Source: Amaricoccus macauensis (lineage in GTDB: Bacteria; Pseudomonadota; Alphaproteobacteria; Rhodobacterales; Rhodobacteraceae). From it: DNA of 64,000 nt. The DNA is taken from the NCBI RefSeq assembly GCF_014201905.1, contig NZ_JACHFM010000001.1:1254994-1318993 (forward strand), in the 5' to 3' direction. Every line of letters starts with the position of its first letter. Position 1 is the stretch's first letter. This document shows positions 48,294 through 57,956 of the stretch, piece by piece. The translations under genes were made by a program, and so were the position numbers. The notes under the pieces were generated by a model that saw nothing but the letters and a program-made list of their open reading frames with translations, was not told the DNA's origin and made no database searches.

Positions 48294-49031
48294 CTACGCC
48301 CGCGCCCCCGCCGCGCGCTCGTCCGGAACCGCCTCGCTCAGGCGCACGCGGGCTTCGAGCTTTGCGGCGGACTCCTTCCGCTCGCTGTAACGGTCGGTCA
48401 GGTGCGGCACGAGATCGCGCGTGAGCAGGGTGAACTTCACCAGCTCCTCCATCACGTCGACGACCCGATCGTAGAACGAGGAGGCCCGCATCCGACCGGC
48501 CTCGTCGAACTCCTGATAGGCCTTGGCAACCGAGGACTGGTTCGGGATCGTCAGCATCCGCATCCAGCGCCCGAGGACGCGCATCTGGTTGACGGCGTTG
48601 AAGCTTTGTGAGCCGCCGGAGACCTGCATGACCGCAAGCGTGCGCCCCTGCGTCGGGCGCACGCCACCGAGGGAGAGCGGGATCCAGTCGATCTGGGTCT
48701 TCATCACGCCGCTCATCGCCCCGTGCCGCTCCGGGCTGGTCCAGACCTGCCCCTCTGACCAGAGCGAGAGCTCGCGCAACTCGCGCACCTTCTCATGCTC
48801 CGGGCCGACGCCGTCGGGCAGCGGCAGCCCGAGCGGATCGAAGATCCGCGTCTCGCAGCCGAAGTGGCGCAGCAGGCGCTCCGCCTCGAGGGTCAGGAAG
48901 CGGCTGTAGGACCGCTCCCGCAGCGAGCCGTAGAGCAGCAGCATCCTCGGGGGATGCGTGGAGCGCGGGCCGGCGAGCAGCTCCGCCGAGGGGATCCGCG
49001 CGGCGCCGGTCAGGTTCGGAAGGTCCGTCAT
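48294..49031 (-). CDS. arsH: Arsenical resistance protein ArsH (organoarsenical oxidase)
   Basis: NADPH-dependent FMN reductase family, 245 residues. Flavin site [24 protein letters not shown] and [23 protein letters not shown] are typical of ArsH, which oxidises trivalent organoarsenicals. Overlaps the efflux gene by 4 bp as last ars gene. Confidence 0.95.
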   Translation of the reverse strand: MTDLPNLTGAARIPSAELLAGPRSTHPPRMLLLYGSLRERSYSRFLTLEAERLLRHFGCETRIFDPLGLPLPDGVGPEHEKVRELRELSLWSEGQVWTSPERHGAMSGVMKTQIDWIPLSLGGVRPTQGRTLAVMQVSGGSQSFNAVNQMRVLGRWMRMLTIPNQSSVAKAYQEFDEAGRMRASSFYDRVVDVMEELVKFTLLTRDLVPHLTDRYSERKESAAKLEARVRLSEAVPDERAAGARA

Positions 49032-50098
49032 GTGCGCGCCTCCCGAGGCGCGGCGGTGGCGGGAAGCCAGCGCCGGCCGAGCCGCAGCGCGACCGAGACG
49101 AGCAGGACCAGCACCGGCACCTCGACCAGTGGCCCGATGACGGCGGCGAAGGCCGGCGCCGAGGCGAGACCGAAGGCCGAGATCGCCACGGCGATCGCAA
49201 GCTCGAAGTTGTTGCCGGCCGCGGTGAAGGCAACGGCGGTCGTCCGGGGATAGTCGGCCCCGGCGACTCGGCCCATCCAGAAGCTCACGGTGAACTGGAT
49301 CAGGAAGTAGAGCCCGAGCGGAATGGCGATCCGCACCGCGTCCCATGGCAGGCTCACCACCTCGCCGCCCTTGAGGCTGAACATCGCGACGATGGTGAAG
49401 AGAAGCGCCGCCAGTGTCAGCGGCGCGATGCGCGGCAGGAAGTGCTCCTCATACCAGGCGTTGCCATTCCGGGTGACGAGGGTCCGCCGGGTCAGGTAGC
49501 CGGCGGCGAACGGCACGCCGAGGTAGAGCAGGACCGACTGGGCGATCGTCCGGAAGCCGACGTCGATGACGCTGCCCTCGATGCCGAGGAGCGGCGGCAG
49601 GAAGGCGAGGAAGAACCACGCGTAGACCGGGAAGAACAGGATCTGGAAGATCGAGTTGAAGGCGACGAGGCCCGCCACGTACTGCCCGTCCCCCCGGGCG
49701 AGGTCGTTCCAGACCAGCACCATGGCAATGCACCGTGCGAGGCCGATCAGGATCAGCCCGGTCATGTACCCGGGCTCGTCGCGGAGAAAGATCACCGCGA
49801 GGACGAACATCAGCACCGGCCCGATGAGCCAGTTCTGGATCAGCGACAGCGCGAGAAGGCGGCGGTCGGCGAAGACCCGGGGCAGCTCCTCGTAGCGCAC
49901 CCGGGCGAGCGGGGGGTACATCATCAGGATGAGGCCGATCGCGATCGGAACGTTGGTCGTGCCGATCGAGAGCGCCTCGAGCCCGGCGGATAGCCCCGGC
50001 ACCGAGGCGCCGAGCGCGATCCCGAGCGCCATTGCGGCGAAGATCCAGAGCGTCAGATAGCGATCGGTGAAGGACAGGCGGCGGGGGGCGGCTGACAT
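49028..50098 (-). CDS. acr3: ACR3-type arsenite efflux transporter
   Basis: 356 residues, ten predicted transmembrane helices. ACR3 hallmarks: [19 protein letters not shown] with the essential Cys, and [20 protein letters not shown] with the conserved Glu. Exports arsenite. Often annotated arsB, but the sequence is of the ACR3 (BASS) family. Starts 7 bp after arsC. Confidence 0.95.
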   Translation of the reverse strand: MSAAPRRLSFTDRYLTLWIFAAMALGIALGASVPGLSAGLEALSIGTTNVPIAIGLILMMYPPLARVRYEELPRVFADRRLLALSLIQNWLIGPVLMFVLAVIFLRDEPGYMTGLILIGLARCIAMVLVWNDLARGDGQYVAGLVAFNSIFQILFFPVYAWFFLAFLPPLLGIEGSVIDVGFRTIAQSVLLYLGVPFAAGYLTRRTLVTRNGNAWYEEHFLPRIAPLTLAALLFTIVAMFSLKGGEVVSLPWDAVRIAIPLGLYFLIQFTVSFWMGRVAGADYPRTTAVAFTAAGNNFELAIAVAISAFGLASAPAFAAVIGPLVEVPVLVLLVSVALRLGRRWLPATAAPREART

Positions 50099-50105
50099 CG
50101 CGGGC

Positions 50106-50483
50106 TCACTCCGAACCAGCGGATGCGTCGCCCTGCGGCAGCAGGTCGAGCACGGTCTCCGACGGCCGGCAGAGCCGCGCGCCGAGCGGGCTGACCACGA
50201 TCGGCCGGTTCAGCAGGATCGGATGCGCCTCGATGGCGTCGAGGAGCTGCGCGTCGGTCAGCGACTCGTCCGACAGCCCGAGCTCGGCATAGGGCGTCCC
50301 CTTCTCCCGCAGGAGCGCCCGCAGCGGGACGCCGCACTGCTCCGCCAGCGCGGCGATCGTCTCCCGGGTCGGCGGGGTCTTCAGGTACTCGACCACCTGC
50401 GGCTCGATACCGGCGGCGCGGATCAGGCCGAGCGCGTTGCGCGATGTCCCGCAGGCGGGGTTGTGATAGATTGTGATGTCCAT
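50106..50483 (-). CDS. arsC: Arsenate reductase (glutaredoxin-coupled)
   Basis: 125 residues from [21 protein letters not shown], containing the catalytic Cys. [15 protein letters not shown] and [28 protein letters not shown] supply the conserved Arg residues of ArsC. A GTG 5 codons earlier is possible, but GGAGA sits just before the ATG. Converts arsenate to arsenite for export. Confidence 0.96.
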   Translation of the reverse strand: MDITIYHNPACGTSRNALGLIRAAGIEPQVVEYLKTPPTRETIAALAEQCGVPLRALLREKGTPYAELGLSDESLTDAQLLDAIEAHPILLNRPIVVSPLGARLCRPSETVLDLLPQGDASAGSE

Positions 50484-50494
50484 CTTCTCCGGTC

Positions 50495-50836
50495 TCACGT
50501 GCAGGTCCGCGGCGCTGCCAGCGGGCCACAGATTTCGGGGTGTCCCTGACAGCAGTCGCGCGTCAGGAAGTCGATGAGGCCGCCGAGGGCGGCATAGGCG
50601 GCCGTGTAGACGATGAAGCGGCCCTCCCGCCGCGAGGTCACGAGCCCGGCGTTCTCGAGGTGGCCGAGGTGAAACGACAGGCGCGAGCTTCCCGCCGCGC
50701 CGACGGCTTCGCCGATCGCCCCGGCCGCCAGGCCGTCCGGCCCCGCTTCCACCAGCACCCGCACGATGCGAAGCCGGGTTTCCTGTGACAGGGCCGCGAA
50801 GGCGGCGAGGGCGGCGGGTTCGTCCATGGGCGGCAT
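50495..50836 (-). CDS. arsR: ArsR-family arsenic-responsive repressor
   Basis: 113 residues (or 110 from the second ATG at 50827). Winged helix LSQETRLRIVRVLVEAGPDGLAAG through SSRLSFHLGHLENAGLVTSRREGRFIVYTA. It lacks the helix-3 CVC As(III) site of the E. coli repressor; instead a C-terminal DCCQGHPEIC supplies three Cys, the arrangement of C-terminal-site ArsR proteins. Leads arsR-arsC-acr3-arsH. Confidence 0.93.
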   Translation of the reverse strand: MPPMDEPAALAAFAALSQETRLRIVRVLVEAGPDGLAAGAIGEAVGAAGSSRLSFHLGHLENAGLVTSRREGRFIVYTAAYAALGGLIDFLTRDCCQGHPEICGPLAAPRTCT

Positions 50837-50845
50837 TATCTCAAC

Positions 50846-50865
50846 ATTTCAAGAAGTGTAGAAAT
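50846..50865. promoter_or_regulatory. Candidate ArsR operator in the arsR promoter
   Basis: ATTTC (50846-50850) and GAAAT (50861-50865) form an inverted repeat with a 10-bp spacer in an unusually AT-rich 30 bp directly upstream of arsR. It lies between a -35-like TCTACA and a -10-like GATAAT on the minus strand. Placement fits ArsR autorepression. Confidence 0.5.
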
Positions 50866-51044
50866 AATATGACCGGCCGCACGACCCGCGTCAACCGCGA
50901 ATGAGGACGGTCGCGCGCGCCGATCATCCACGCGGCGCGACGCTCGCATTCCCGCTTATCCGGCGGCCGGGTTTCAGGCACACTGATCCGCGACGGTGAG
51001 CCCCAGGCAACATTTGCGCCTGTGCGGCGGAAAGGAGTCCAGAC

Positions 51045-51662
51045 ATGCAGAACGGCAATTCAGCCGTCGTGCGACCGGCGCGGCGTGAGGAGGCAGCGGA
51101 TCTGGCGAGGCTCGGCGACATGGCGGGGCACGGTCTGCCCTCGTACTTCTGGCGACACACGGCGGAACCGGGGCAGAACCCCATGGAGATCGGCATCGCC
51201 CGCGCCATTCGCGACGACGCCGACTTCTCCTGGCGCAACGCCGCGGTCGCCGAGGTCGACGGCCGGGTGGCCGCCGCGGTCGTCAGCTATGCGATCGGCG
51301 ACGAGCCCGAGCCGCTCGACGAGCTCGGCCCGATCATGCGCACCCTGCAGTCGCTCGAGAACCGTGCCCTCGGCAGCCACTACGTGAACGTCCTCGCGGT
51401 CTACCCGGAGTTCCGCCGCCGCGGCCTTGGCCGCGCGCTTCTGGAGGAAGCCGAGCGGCGCGCCGGCCCCCGGCGACTCAGCCTGATTGTCGAGGACACC
51501 AACACGGCCGCGCGCCGGCTCTACGACGCCTTCGGCTTCCGGGTGGCGGCCGAGGTGCCGATGGTGAAGGAAGACTGGAAAAGTGACGCCAACGCGTGGA
51601 TTCTCATGGAGCGCCCGGTGTCTCGGGACTTCCAAACCGCGCCCGGCGGTACTACATTGTGA
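51045..51662 (+). CDS. GNAT family N-acetyltransferase
   Basis: 205 residues, AAAGGAGT before the ATG. Acetyl-CoA loop VLAVYPEFRRRGLGRALLEEAERRA, then LIVEDTNTAARRLYDAFGFRVAAEVPM. Substrate unknown. Its 3' end probably contains the promoter of the RNA candidate that follows. Confidence 0.9.
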   Translation: MQNGNSAVVRPARREEAADLARLGDMAGHGLPSYFWRHTAEPGQNPMEIGIARAIRDDADFSWRNAAVAEVDGRVAAAVVSYAIGDEPEPLDELGPIMRTLQSLENRALGSHYVNVLAVYPEFRRRGLGRALLEEAERRAGPRRLSLIVEDTNTAARRLYDAFGFRVAAEVPMVKEDWKSDANAWILMERPVSRDFQTAPGGTTL

Positions 51663-51665
51663 CGT

Positions 51666-51826
51666 AGCGGGTTCTAGCCTTCTCGTGAGGGGCCCAAATC
51701 CTAGTGGCCTTAATTATTCTTGAGGGAGCCGGCTCTGTGACTGGCCCTGGCCTATCGCACCTGGCGCCCACCTGGTTATCCAGGCTCTCAAGGATTGCAC
51801 GCGCCCACGGTCGCGCCGGGCCCGCT
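51666..51826 (+). ncRNA. ssrS: Candidate 6S RNA
   Basis: A 187-bp gene gap lies immediately upstream of the 5-formyl-THF cyclo-ligase gene, the usual neighbour of ssrS in proteobacteria. The ends AGCGGG (51666-51671) and CCCGCT (51821-51826) pair to give a 161-nt rod. Inside, AATCCT can pair with AGGATT (51697-51702 / 51791-51796), in competition with CTTGAG/CTCAAG (51720-51725 / 51786-51791). A -10-like TACATT lies at 51653. The extended hairpin and size fit 6S RNA; no covariance search was possible. Confidence 0.5.
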
Positions 51827-51849
51827 GCTTCCGGCAACGGATCGTTTGC

Positions 51850-52452
51850 ATGACACCGCTCTCGGCTGAGAAACGCCTCGCGCGCGAGGGGGCCCTCGAT
51901 GCCCGCGCCCGGGCACATGCCGGCGGGGCCGGTGCCGCGCGGCAGGCGGCGGGTCATGTGCTCGAGGCGATGAACGCGGCCCGCGCCTGTGGGACCGTCT
52001 CCGCCTATCTGGCAATTCGCAGCGAAATCGACGCCATGCCGCTGATGCTGGCGCTCTCCGGCCTCCGCATCCCGGTGGCACTGCCGGTGATCGTCGGTCG
52101 CGGACAGCCGCTCGGCTTCCGGCTCTGGACGCCCGGCGCTCCGCTGGACCCGGGCCCGTTCGGAACCTCGGTGCCGCGCGACGGCGCGGAGGTGGAGCCC
52201 GACATCCTCATCGTGCCGATGCTGGCCTTCGATGCCCGCTGCCACCGGCTGGGCTACGGCGGCGGATTCTACGACCGGACCATCGCCCGGCTGCGGTCGC
52301 GGGGGCCGGTTCATGCCTTCGGCCTCGCCTATGCGGGACAGCAGATGCCGCGGCTGCCGGTGGAGGCGACCGACATGCAACTTGACGCTGTCGTGACAGA
52401 GAACGGCGTCATCCGCCCGGAGCAGCTTGCCGACGAGGCTTTGCCCGGCTAA
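51850..52452 (+). CDS. 5-formyltetrahydrofolate cyclo-ligase
   Basis: 200 residues. SAEKRLAREGALDARARA replaces the usual K-x-R-x-x N-terminal helix, then VSAYLAIRSEIDAMPLM, and the family signature VPMLAFDARCHRLGYGGGFYDRTIARL. Converts 5-formyl-THF to 5,10-methenyl-THF. Follows the 6S RNA candidate, as in other proteobacteria. Confidence 0.95.
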   Translation: MTPLSAEKRLAREGALDARARAHAGGAGAARQAAGHVLEAMNAARACGTVSAYLAIRSEIDAMPLMLALSGLRIPVALPVIVGRGQPLGFRLWTPGAPLDPGPFGTSVPRDGAEVEPDILIVPMLAFDARCHRLGYGGGFYDRTIARLRSRGPVHAFGLAYAGQQMPRLPVEATDMQLDAVVTENGVIRPEQLADEALPG

Positions 52453-52462
52453 GCCTTGGATT

Positions 52463-53275
52463 ATGAGGCTTTTGTTTCTCGGCGACGTGATGGGAAGGAG
52501 CGGCAGGGCCGCCGTGGCAACCGAGTTGCCGCGGTTGCGACAGGACTGGGCGCTAGATTTCGTGGTGGTGAACGGCGAGAACGCCACTGGAGGTGCGGGT
52601 CTCAGCACCGCGCACGCAGCGATCATCTTCGGCGCCGGCGCCGACTGCATCACTCTCGGCGACCACGCCTTTGATCAGCGTGAGATGATGGCCGCGATCG
52701 AGCAGGACACGCGCATCCTGCGGCCGCTCAACTACGCGCGGCTCGCGCCGGGGCGCGGCGCGCGGGTCTTCGAGGCGCCGGGCGGGCGCAAGGTTCTCGT
52801 GGCGCAGGTGCTCGGACGGGTCTTCATGAAGCAGCCGTTCGACGATCCGTTCTCCGCGATCGAGGCGGCCCTGAAGCCTGCGCCCCTTGGCGCCGCCGTC
52901 CAGGCGATCATCGTCGACGTCCACGCCGAGGCGACTTCGGAAAAGAACGCGCTTGGCCACTGGTGCGACGGTCGGGCAAGCCTCGTCGTCGGCACGCACA
53001 CCCACATTCCCACCTCGGACACGCGCATCCTCGCCCGTGGGACCGCCTATCAGTCGGACGCCGGCATGTGCGGCGACTACGACAGCGTCATCGGCATGGA
53101 CAAGCTCGAGCCGATCAGCCGCTTCGTCACCGGCATGACCAAGGCCCGCTTCACGCCCGCGGACGGCCCGGCAACCCTCTGCGGCGTCTTCGTCGAAACC
53201 GATGACGCAACCGGCCTCGCCCGGCGCGTGGTGCCTGTCCGGGCAGGCGGTACGCTCAGCCCGTCGTCCCCCTGA
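52463..53275 (+). CDS. YmdB-family metallophosphoesterase
   Basis: 270 residues from MRLLFLGDVMGRSGRAAVATELP. Metal ligands: LFLGDVMG, VVNGENATGGAG, CITLGDHAFDQREM, VDVHAEATSEKNALGHWCDGRASLVVGTHTHIPTSD. The family (TIGR00282/YmdB) has 2',3'-cyclic nucleotide phosphodiesterase activity in Bacillus. Starts 10 bp after the cyclo-ligase stop. Confidence 0.94.
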   Translation: MRLLFLGDVMGRSGRAAVATELPRLRQDWALDFVVVNGENATGGAGLSTAHAAIIFGAGADCITLGDHAFDQREMMAAIEQDTRILRPLNYARLAPGRGARVFEAPGGRKVLVAQVLGRVFMKQPFDDPFSAIEAALKPAPLGAAVQAIIVDVHAEATSEKNALGHWCDGRASLVVGTHTHIPTSDTRILARGTAYQSDAGMCGDYDSVIGMDKLEPISRFVTGMTKARFTPADGPATLCGVFVETDDATGLARRVVPVRAGGTLSPSSP

Positions 53276-53407
53276 GCCCGCATCCGGCGGCGGTTTTTCG
53301 CCGAGAGCCCCGGGCGCTGGGGCCTTGAAGCTCCCGCCGAGCTTGCGCAAAGGTGTCGCGCTGCGGTGCAGTGCGGTATCTGGGGGTTCCAACGGTTGTT
53401 GAGTTTC

Positions 53408-55195
53408 ATGCAAGGGCTGGCGGCACAGCCTCACTTCGAGGCGTACTTTACCCTCACAGTTCTCGCCGCGATGTTCGTGGTCTTCGTCCTCGAAATCTAT
53501 CCGGTCGAGGTCACCGCAATGCTCGGGGCCGCGGTGCTGGTCGTTGCCGGGATCGTACCATCGGACAGCGTTCTCAAGGTGTTCTCGAACCCCGCGCCCT
53601 GGACGATCGCCGCGATGTTCATCGTCTCCGGCGGCCTCGTGCGCACCGGGCTCATGAACGCGCTCGGCCGGACGCTCTCGCACTACGCGGCGCACAACAA
53701 GCTATTGGTGCTCGCCGGGGCCGCGGGCTTCCTGTCGGTCGCGTCGGCCTTCACCAACAACACGCCGCTCGTCGCGGTGATGATCCCGGTGACGATCCAG
53801 CTCGCCCACTCGCTCGGGCTGGCGCCGTCGAAGCTCCTGATCCCGCTCAGCTACATGACCGTGCTCGCCGGCATGATCTCGATGATCGGCACCTCGACGA
53901 ACATCCTCGTCGACGGCGTCGCCCGGGCGCAGGGGCTCGAGCCGTTCCACCTCTTCGAGATCGCACCCCTCGGGATCATCGTCACCATCGTCGGCGCGCT
54001 CACCATGGTCGTGCTGGTGCCGCGCTTCCTGCCGAACCGGGACTCCATGTCGGATCTGCTCGGCACCCGGAAGAAGATGAAGTTCTTCACCGAGGTCGTG
54101 GTGCCCGAGGGCTCGCCGCTCATCGGCCAGAAGGTGATGGACGTGGGCCTCTTCAAGCGGGACGGCATCCGGGTGATCGACCTGCTGCGCGCTGACGAAT
54201 CACTGCGCCGGCAGTTCCCCGACGTGACGCTCGCCGAAGGTGACCGCGTGGTGCTGCGCACCGAGATGCGCGAACTGCTCGGCCTCAAGGACTCGAACAA
54301 GGTGGCGCTGGTCGACCGGGTGGGCTCGAAATCCACCACCACGGTCGAGGCGCTGATCATGCCGGATTGCCGACTGGTCGGCCGCTCGCTCGGCAGCCTT
54401 CGCCTGCGCCGGCGCTATGGCGTCTACCCGCTGGCGGTGCACCGGCGGAACCAGAACATCGGCCGCAAGCTCGACGAAGTGGTGGTGCGCGTCGGTGACA
54501 CGCTGCTCCTCGAGGGCGCGCCGGAGGACATCCGCCGCCTTGCCGCCGACGTGGACATTCTCGACCTGAACGAGACCACCGACCGGCCGTTCAAGCGCGA
54601 ACGCGCGCCGTTCGTGCTCGCCGTGCTCGCCGGCATCGTCGCGCTCTCGGCCATGGAGATCGCGCCGATCCAGATCCTCGCGCTACTCGGCGTCGTCGCG
54701 CTCCTCATCAGCCGCACCATCGAGCCTGAAGAGGCCTACAGCACCGTCAGCGCCTCGCTGATCGTGCTTATCCTCGCCATGCTGGTGGTCGGCGAAGCCC
54801 TCGACCATTCAGGCGCGGCCGAGATGCTGGTGAACGCGATCTCCCCGACGCTGGCCACGCTCTCGCCACTCGTCGTGCTGTTCGTGCTCTACTTCCTGAC
54901 GCAGATCCTGACCGAGCTTCTCTCGAACAACGCGGTGGCCGTGATCGTGACACCGGTGGCGATCGCGCTTGCCCACAAGCTCGGGCTCGATCCGCGACCG
55001 CTGGTCGTCGCGGTGATGTTCGCCGCCACGCTCGCGTTCGCAACGCCGATCGGCTACCAGACCAACACGATGGTCTACGGCGTCGGCGGCTACAAGTTCA
55101 CCGACTTCACCCGCATCGGCCTGCCGCTCAACATCGTCACCGGCATCGCCGCCTGCCTTGCGATCCCGTTCTTCTGGCCGCTCGTGCCCGGCTGA
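53408..55195 (+). CDS. SLC13/DASS-family transporter with RCK_C (TrkA-C) domains
   Basis: 595 residues. Two membrane halves carry the family hairpins SAFTNNTPLVAVMIPVTIQLA and LSNNAVAVIVTPVAIALAHKLG. Between them about 200 soluble residues contain two TrkA_C-like modules (VVVPEGSPLIGQKVMDVGLFKRDGIRVIDLLR and LIMPDCRLVGRSLGSLRLRRRYGVYPLAVHR). These occur in proteins annotated as sulfate or anion permeases. ATG at 53408 fits the first helix; a GTG at 53366 is possible. Anion specificity not determined. Confidence 0.9.
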   Translation: MQGLAAQPHFEAYFTLTVLAAMFVVFVLEIYPVEVTAMLGAAVLVVAGIVPSDSVLKVFSNPAPWTIAAMFIVSGGLVRTGLMNALGRTLSHYAAHNKLLVLAGAAGFLSVASAFTNNTPLVAVMIPVTIQLAHSLGLAPSKLLIPLSYMTVLAGMISMIGTSTNILVDGVARAQGLEPFHLFEIAPLGIIVTIVGALTMVVLVPRFLPNRDSMSDLLGTRKKMKFFTEVVVPEGSPLIGQKVMDVGLFKRDGIRVIDLLRADESLRRQFPDVTLAEGDRVVLRTEMRELLGLKDSNKVALVDRVGSKSTTTVEALIMPDCRLVGRSLGSLRLRRRYGVYPLAVHRRNQNIGRKLDEVVVRVGDTLLLEGAPEDIRRLAADVDILDLNETTDRPFKRERAPFVLAVLAGIVALSAMEIAPIQILALLGVVALLISRTIEPEEAYSTVSASLIVLILAMLVVGEALDHSGAAEMLVNAISPTLATLSPLVVLFVLYFLTQILTELLSNNAVAVIVTPVAIALAHKLGLDPRPLVVAVMFAATLAFATPIGYQTNTMVYGVGGYKFTDFTRIGLPLNIVTGIAACLAIPFFWPLVPG

Positions 55196-55226
55196 CCCCG
55201 CTGGCCGCGCGCGGTCAGGCCCACGG

Positions 55227-55952
55227 TTAGGTGCGTGGCTCAGGCCCGCGCGCCCGGCCAAGCCACGCGAACGAGCGGGCGAGCCCGGAGGCGGCGCATG
55301 CCTCGTCCGGCAGTTCGCCGTGCGCGACGACGATCCGCCGGCAGTCCCATCGGAGCATCCGGTCGCGCGCGGCGCGGGCGGGCACCCGGTTCACGAACGA
55401 AAGCCGCAGGTCGAGCGGGGCCATCGCCTGACGTGAGGTGATGCCCCCGAGCCTCGCAATGAAGCGCCAGCGCCCCCAGTGCCGCCGCAGGAAGTCCGCG
55501 CCGAAGGTCTGCACGAGATCGGCGATGATCACCGTGCCGCTCGGAACGTGGCAGAACACGATCTCGTCGAGCGCGAAGGAGCCACGAAACCAGATCTGAT
55601 CGAGATCCGGCCGCCACTCCGCCGGCACGGCATCCCGCAGCGCCCCGGCGAAGTGCAGGTCCGGCCGCTTCTCCACCGTCGACTCCGGCCCCCAGAGCCG
55701 CGCCTCCGGATAGGCGCTGGCCCAGTCCTGCAGGAACAGGTGGTGCAGCTTGTTGGGACTGACGAGATGACGCACGGGTCCGAGGCCGTCCACGTCCCGC
55801 CGGAGCGCGGGCGTCAGGGCTATCGGCGACCAGACCCACAGATCGCCGGTGTGCAGGCGCACGATCACCGAGCGCACCGGGTAGGGAAAGCCGTGAAAGC
55901 TCACGACCCCTCCCTCCGCTGTCCAGAGGTCCTCGGCTCTCTGCCTGATCAT
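55227..55952 (-). CDS. DUF4336 domain protein
   Basis: 241 residues from MIRQRAEDLWTAEGGVVSFHGFPYPVRSVIVRL. GLGPVRHLVSPNKLHHLFLQDWASAYPEARLWGPEST and IWFRGSFALDEIVFCHVPSGTVIIADLVQTFG are typical of DUF4336, a metallo-beta-lactamase-like fold without the full metal motif. CRRIVVAHGE near the end. Function unknown. Longer upstream frames are not supported. Confidence 0.85.
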   Translation of the reverse strand: MIRQRAEDLWTAEGGVVSFHGFPYPVRSVIVRLHTGDLWVWSPIALTPALRRDVDGLGPVRHLVSPNKLHHLFLQDWASAYPEARLWGPESTVEKRPDLHFAGALRDAVPAEWRPDLDQIWFRGSFALDEIVFCHVPSGTVIIADLVQTFGADFLRRHWGRWRFIARLGGITSRQAMAPLDLRLSFVNRVPARAARDRMLRWDCRRIVVAHGELPDEACAASGLARSFAWLGRARGPEPRT

Positions 55953-56295
55953 CTCGTCGCCCCGATGGTTCGCAAGGCACCGATGGATGCGTCGAGAGGG
56001 GCGCACCGCGGCCCGTTCTCCACTCGCCGCTGAAGATGCCCCTCGCGGCGCATGAGCCGAGCCTTGCCTCGCCACGGGCAGGATCCGGCCGGACGTTCAG
56101 TCTACCACAGAGGCTGGAGACCACCCCATAACAACTTCGGGGTGTCAGCTGCGAGGGCTTTGCCGCGAGTTCACTGTCACCGGGACAGCCCCGCAGCGTC
56201 CGCTCTCGCGGAACGTCACGCAAAGTTCGCAACAGCATCAACCTTCCGTCTTGGCCGCCTCCTACGTGTCTCGGGCCAGCCATGGAGGATTACCT
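55953..56295. other. Divergent intergenic region upstream of phoD
   Basis: About 343 bp without a gene. It contains an inverted repeat CTGTC-ACCGG-GACAG (56174-56188) that includes a single Pho half-site-like CTGTCAC, but no tandem Pho box at the expected 11-bp spacing. GGAGG precedes the phoD ATG. Confidence 0.5.
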
Positions 56296-57867
56296 ATGTC
56301 CAGAGCCCGTCTCGCAATCAGCCGCCGCCGCCTGCTCGCGACTGGAAGCGCCGGTCTTCTCGCGTCGGGGCTCGGCCTGCCGGCGTTCTCGCAGGCAGCC
56401 GCGCGGCCGGTCTTCACCCATGGCGTGCAATCGGGCGATGTCGACGCCTCGTCGGGGATGGTCTGGACCCGCGTCGACCGCCCGTCTCGGGTGATGATGG
56501 AATACGCGACGACCGAGAGCTTCGCGAATCCGGTGCGCCTCGCGCCGGTCACCGCGCTGCCGGAGTCGGACTTCGCGGTGAAGCGGCTCCTCGAAAGCCT
56601 GCCGGCCGATCAGGAAATCTTCTACCGCATGGTCGCGGCCGATCTTGCGGACATCAATGTCGTCTCCGAGCCGATCATCGGGCACTTCCGCACCGCTCCC
56701 TCGGCGCTGCGCTCCGTGCGCTTCGCCTGGTCGGGCGACACCGCCGGTCAGGGCTGGGGCATCGACGAGATCGGCATGAAGACCTACGGCACCATCGCCA
56801 GCCACCGCCCGGACTTCTTCCTGCACTCCGGCGACACGATCTATGCCGACGGTCCGATGAAGGACTCGGTCGATCTCGAAGGCGGCGGCACCTGGAAGAA
56901 CCTCGTTCTCGTCGATGCCAAGCGCAAGGTTGCGGAAACCCTCGACGAGTACCGCGGGCAGTGGAAGTACAACTTGCTCGACGAGCATGTGCGCGCCCTC
57001 GCGGCGGACGTTCCGACCTTCTTCCAGTGGGACGACCACGAGGTGACGAACAACTGGTCGGCCTCGAAGGATCTGACCGCCGACGACCGCTACACCGAGA
57101 AGTCGGTCGCGCTGCTGGCCGCGCGCGCGGGTCGCGCCTTCCACGAGATGACGCCGATCCGCTACACGCCCGCCGAGCCGGGGCGCGTCTATCGCAAGAT
57201 CGCCTATGGGCCGCTGCTCGACGTCTTCTTCCTCGACATGCGCAGCTATCGCGGGCCGAACCGCCCCGCCGACGAGACGACGCTCACCGACGAGACGCGC
57301 ATCCTCGGCAGGGCGCAGACCGACTGGCTGAAGCGCGCGCTCGCCGGCTCGACCGCGACCTGGAAGGTCATCGCCGCCGACATGCCGCTCGGCGTCATCG
57401 TCTGGGACGACTTCAAGAGCCGGACCGGCGCCGAGGCGGTCGCGAACGGCGACAACGGCCCGGCGGCGGGGCGCGAGCTCGAGATCGCCGACCTCCTGCG
57501 CTTCATCAAGGCGGCCGGCATCACCAACACCGTCTGGCTGACGTCGGACGTGCACTACACCGCCGCCCACTACTACAATCCCGACAAGGCGCAGTTTCAG
57601 GACTTCGCGCCGTTCTGGGAATTCGTCTCCGGCCCCCTGCACGCCGGCACCTTCGGCCCGAACGACCTCGACATGACCTTCGGCCCGGAACTCCGCTTCG
57701 TGAAGGCGCCGCCTGCCGGCCAGGTGAACCTGCCGCCCTCGGCAGGCTTCCAGTTCTTCGGCCTCGTCGACATCGACGCCGCCACCGAACAGATGACCGT
57801 CCGGCTCATGGATCGCGACGACACCGAGCTCTGGTCAGTGGTGCTCGACCCGACCCGCGTCGGCTGA
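56296..57867 (+). CDS. phoD: Alkaline phosphatase D (PhoD family)
   Basis: Secreted phosphodiesterase/phosphatase, 523 residues. Tat signal [17 protein letters not shown]. Mature domains: PF16655-like N-terminal [23 protein letters not shown], then metal residues [45 protein letters not shown] and [17 protein letters not shown]. Releases phosphate from esters in the periplasm or outside. Confidence 0.94.
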   Translation: MSRARLAISRRRLLATGSAGLLASGLGLPAFSQAAARPVFTHGVQSGDVDASSGMVWTRVDRPSRVMMEYATTESFANPVRLAPVTALPESDFAVKRLLESLPADQEIFYRMVAADLADINVVSEPIIGHFRTAPSALRSVRFAWSGDTAGQGWGIDEIGMKTYGTIASHRPDFFLHSGDTIYADGPMKDSVDLEGGGTWKNLVLVDAKRKVAETLDEYRGQWKYNLLDEHVRALAADVPTFFQWDDHEVTNNWSASKDLTADDRYTEKSVALLAARAGRAFHEMTPIRYTPAEPGRVYRKIAYGPLLDVFFLDMRSYRGPNRPADETTLTDETRILGRAQTDWLKRALAGSTATWKVIAADMPLGVIVWDDFKSRTGAEAVANGDNGPAAGRELEIADLLRFIKAAGITNTVWLTSDVHYTAAHYYNPDKAQFQDFAPFWEFVSGPLHAGTFGPNDLDMTFGPELRFVKAPPAGQVNLPPSAGFQFFGLVDIDAATEQMTVRLMDRDDTELWSVVLDPTRVG

Positions 57868-57956
57868 GCCTCCGCTCGCGGCTTGAAACCGGGCTGGCTG
57901 CTGGGCTAAGACGCCCGCCAGCCAACCCGCATTCATCCCAAGCCCCGGAGCCAACC

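Noticed and set aside
56174-56188. Pho-box-like CTGTCAC before phoD
   Set aside because: Only one half-site, arranged as an inverted rather than tandem repeat; not reported as a Pho box.
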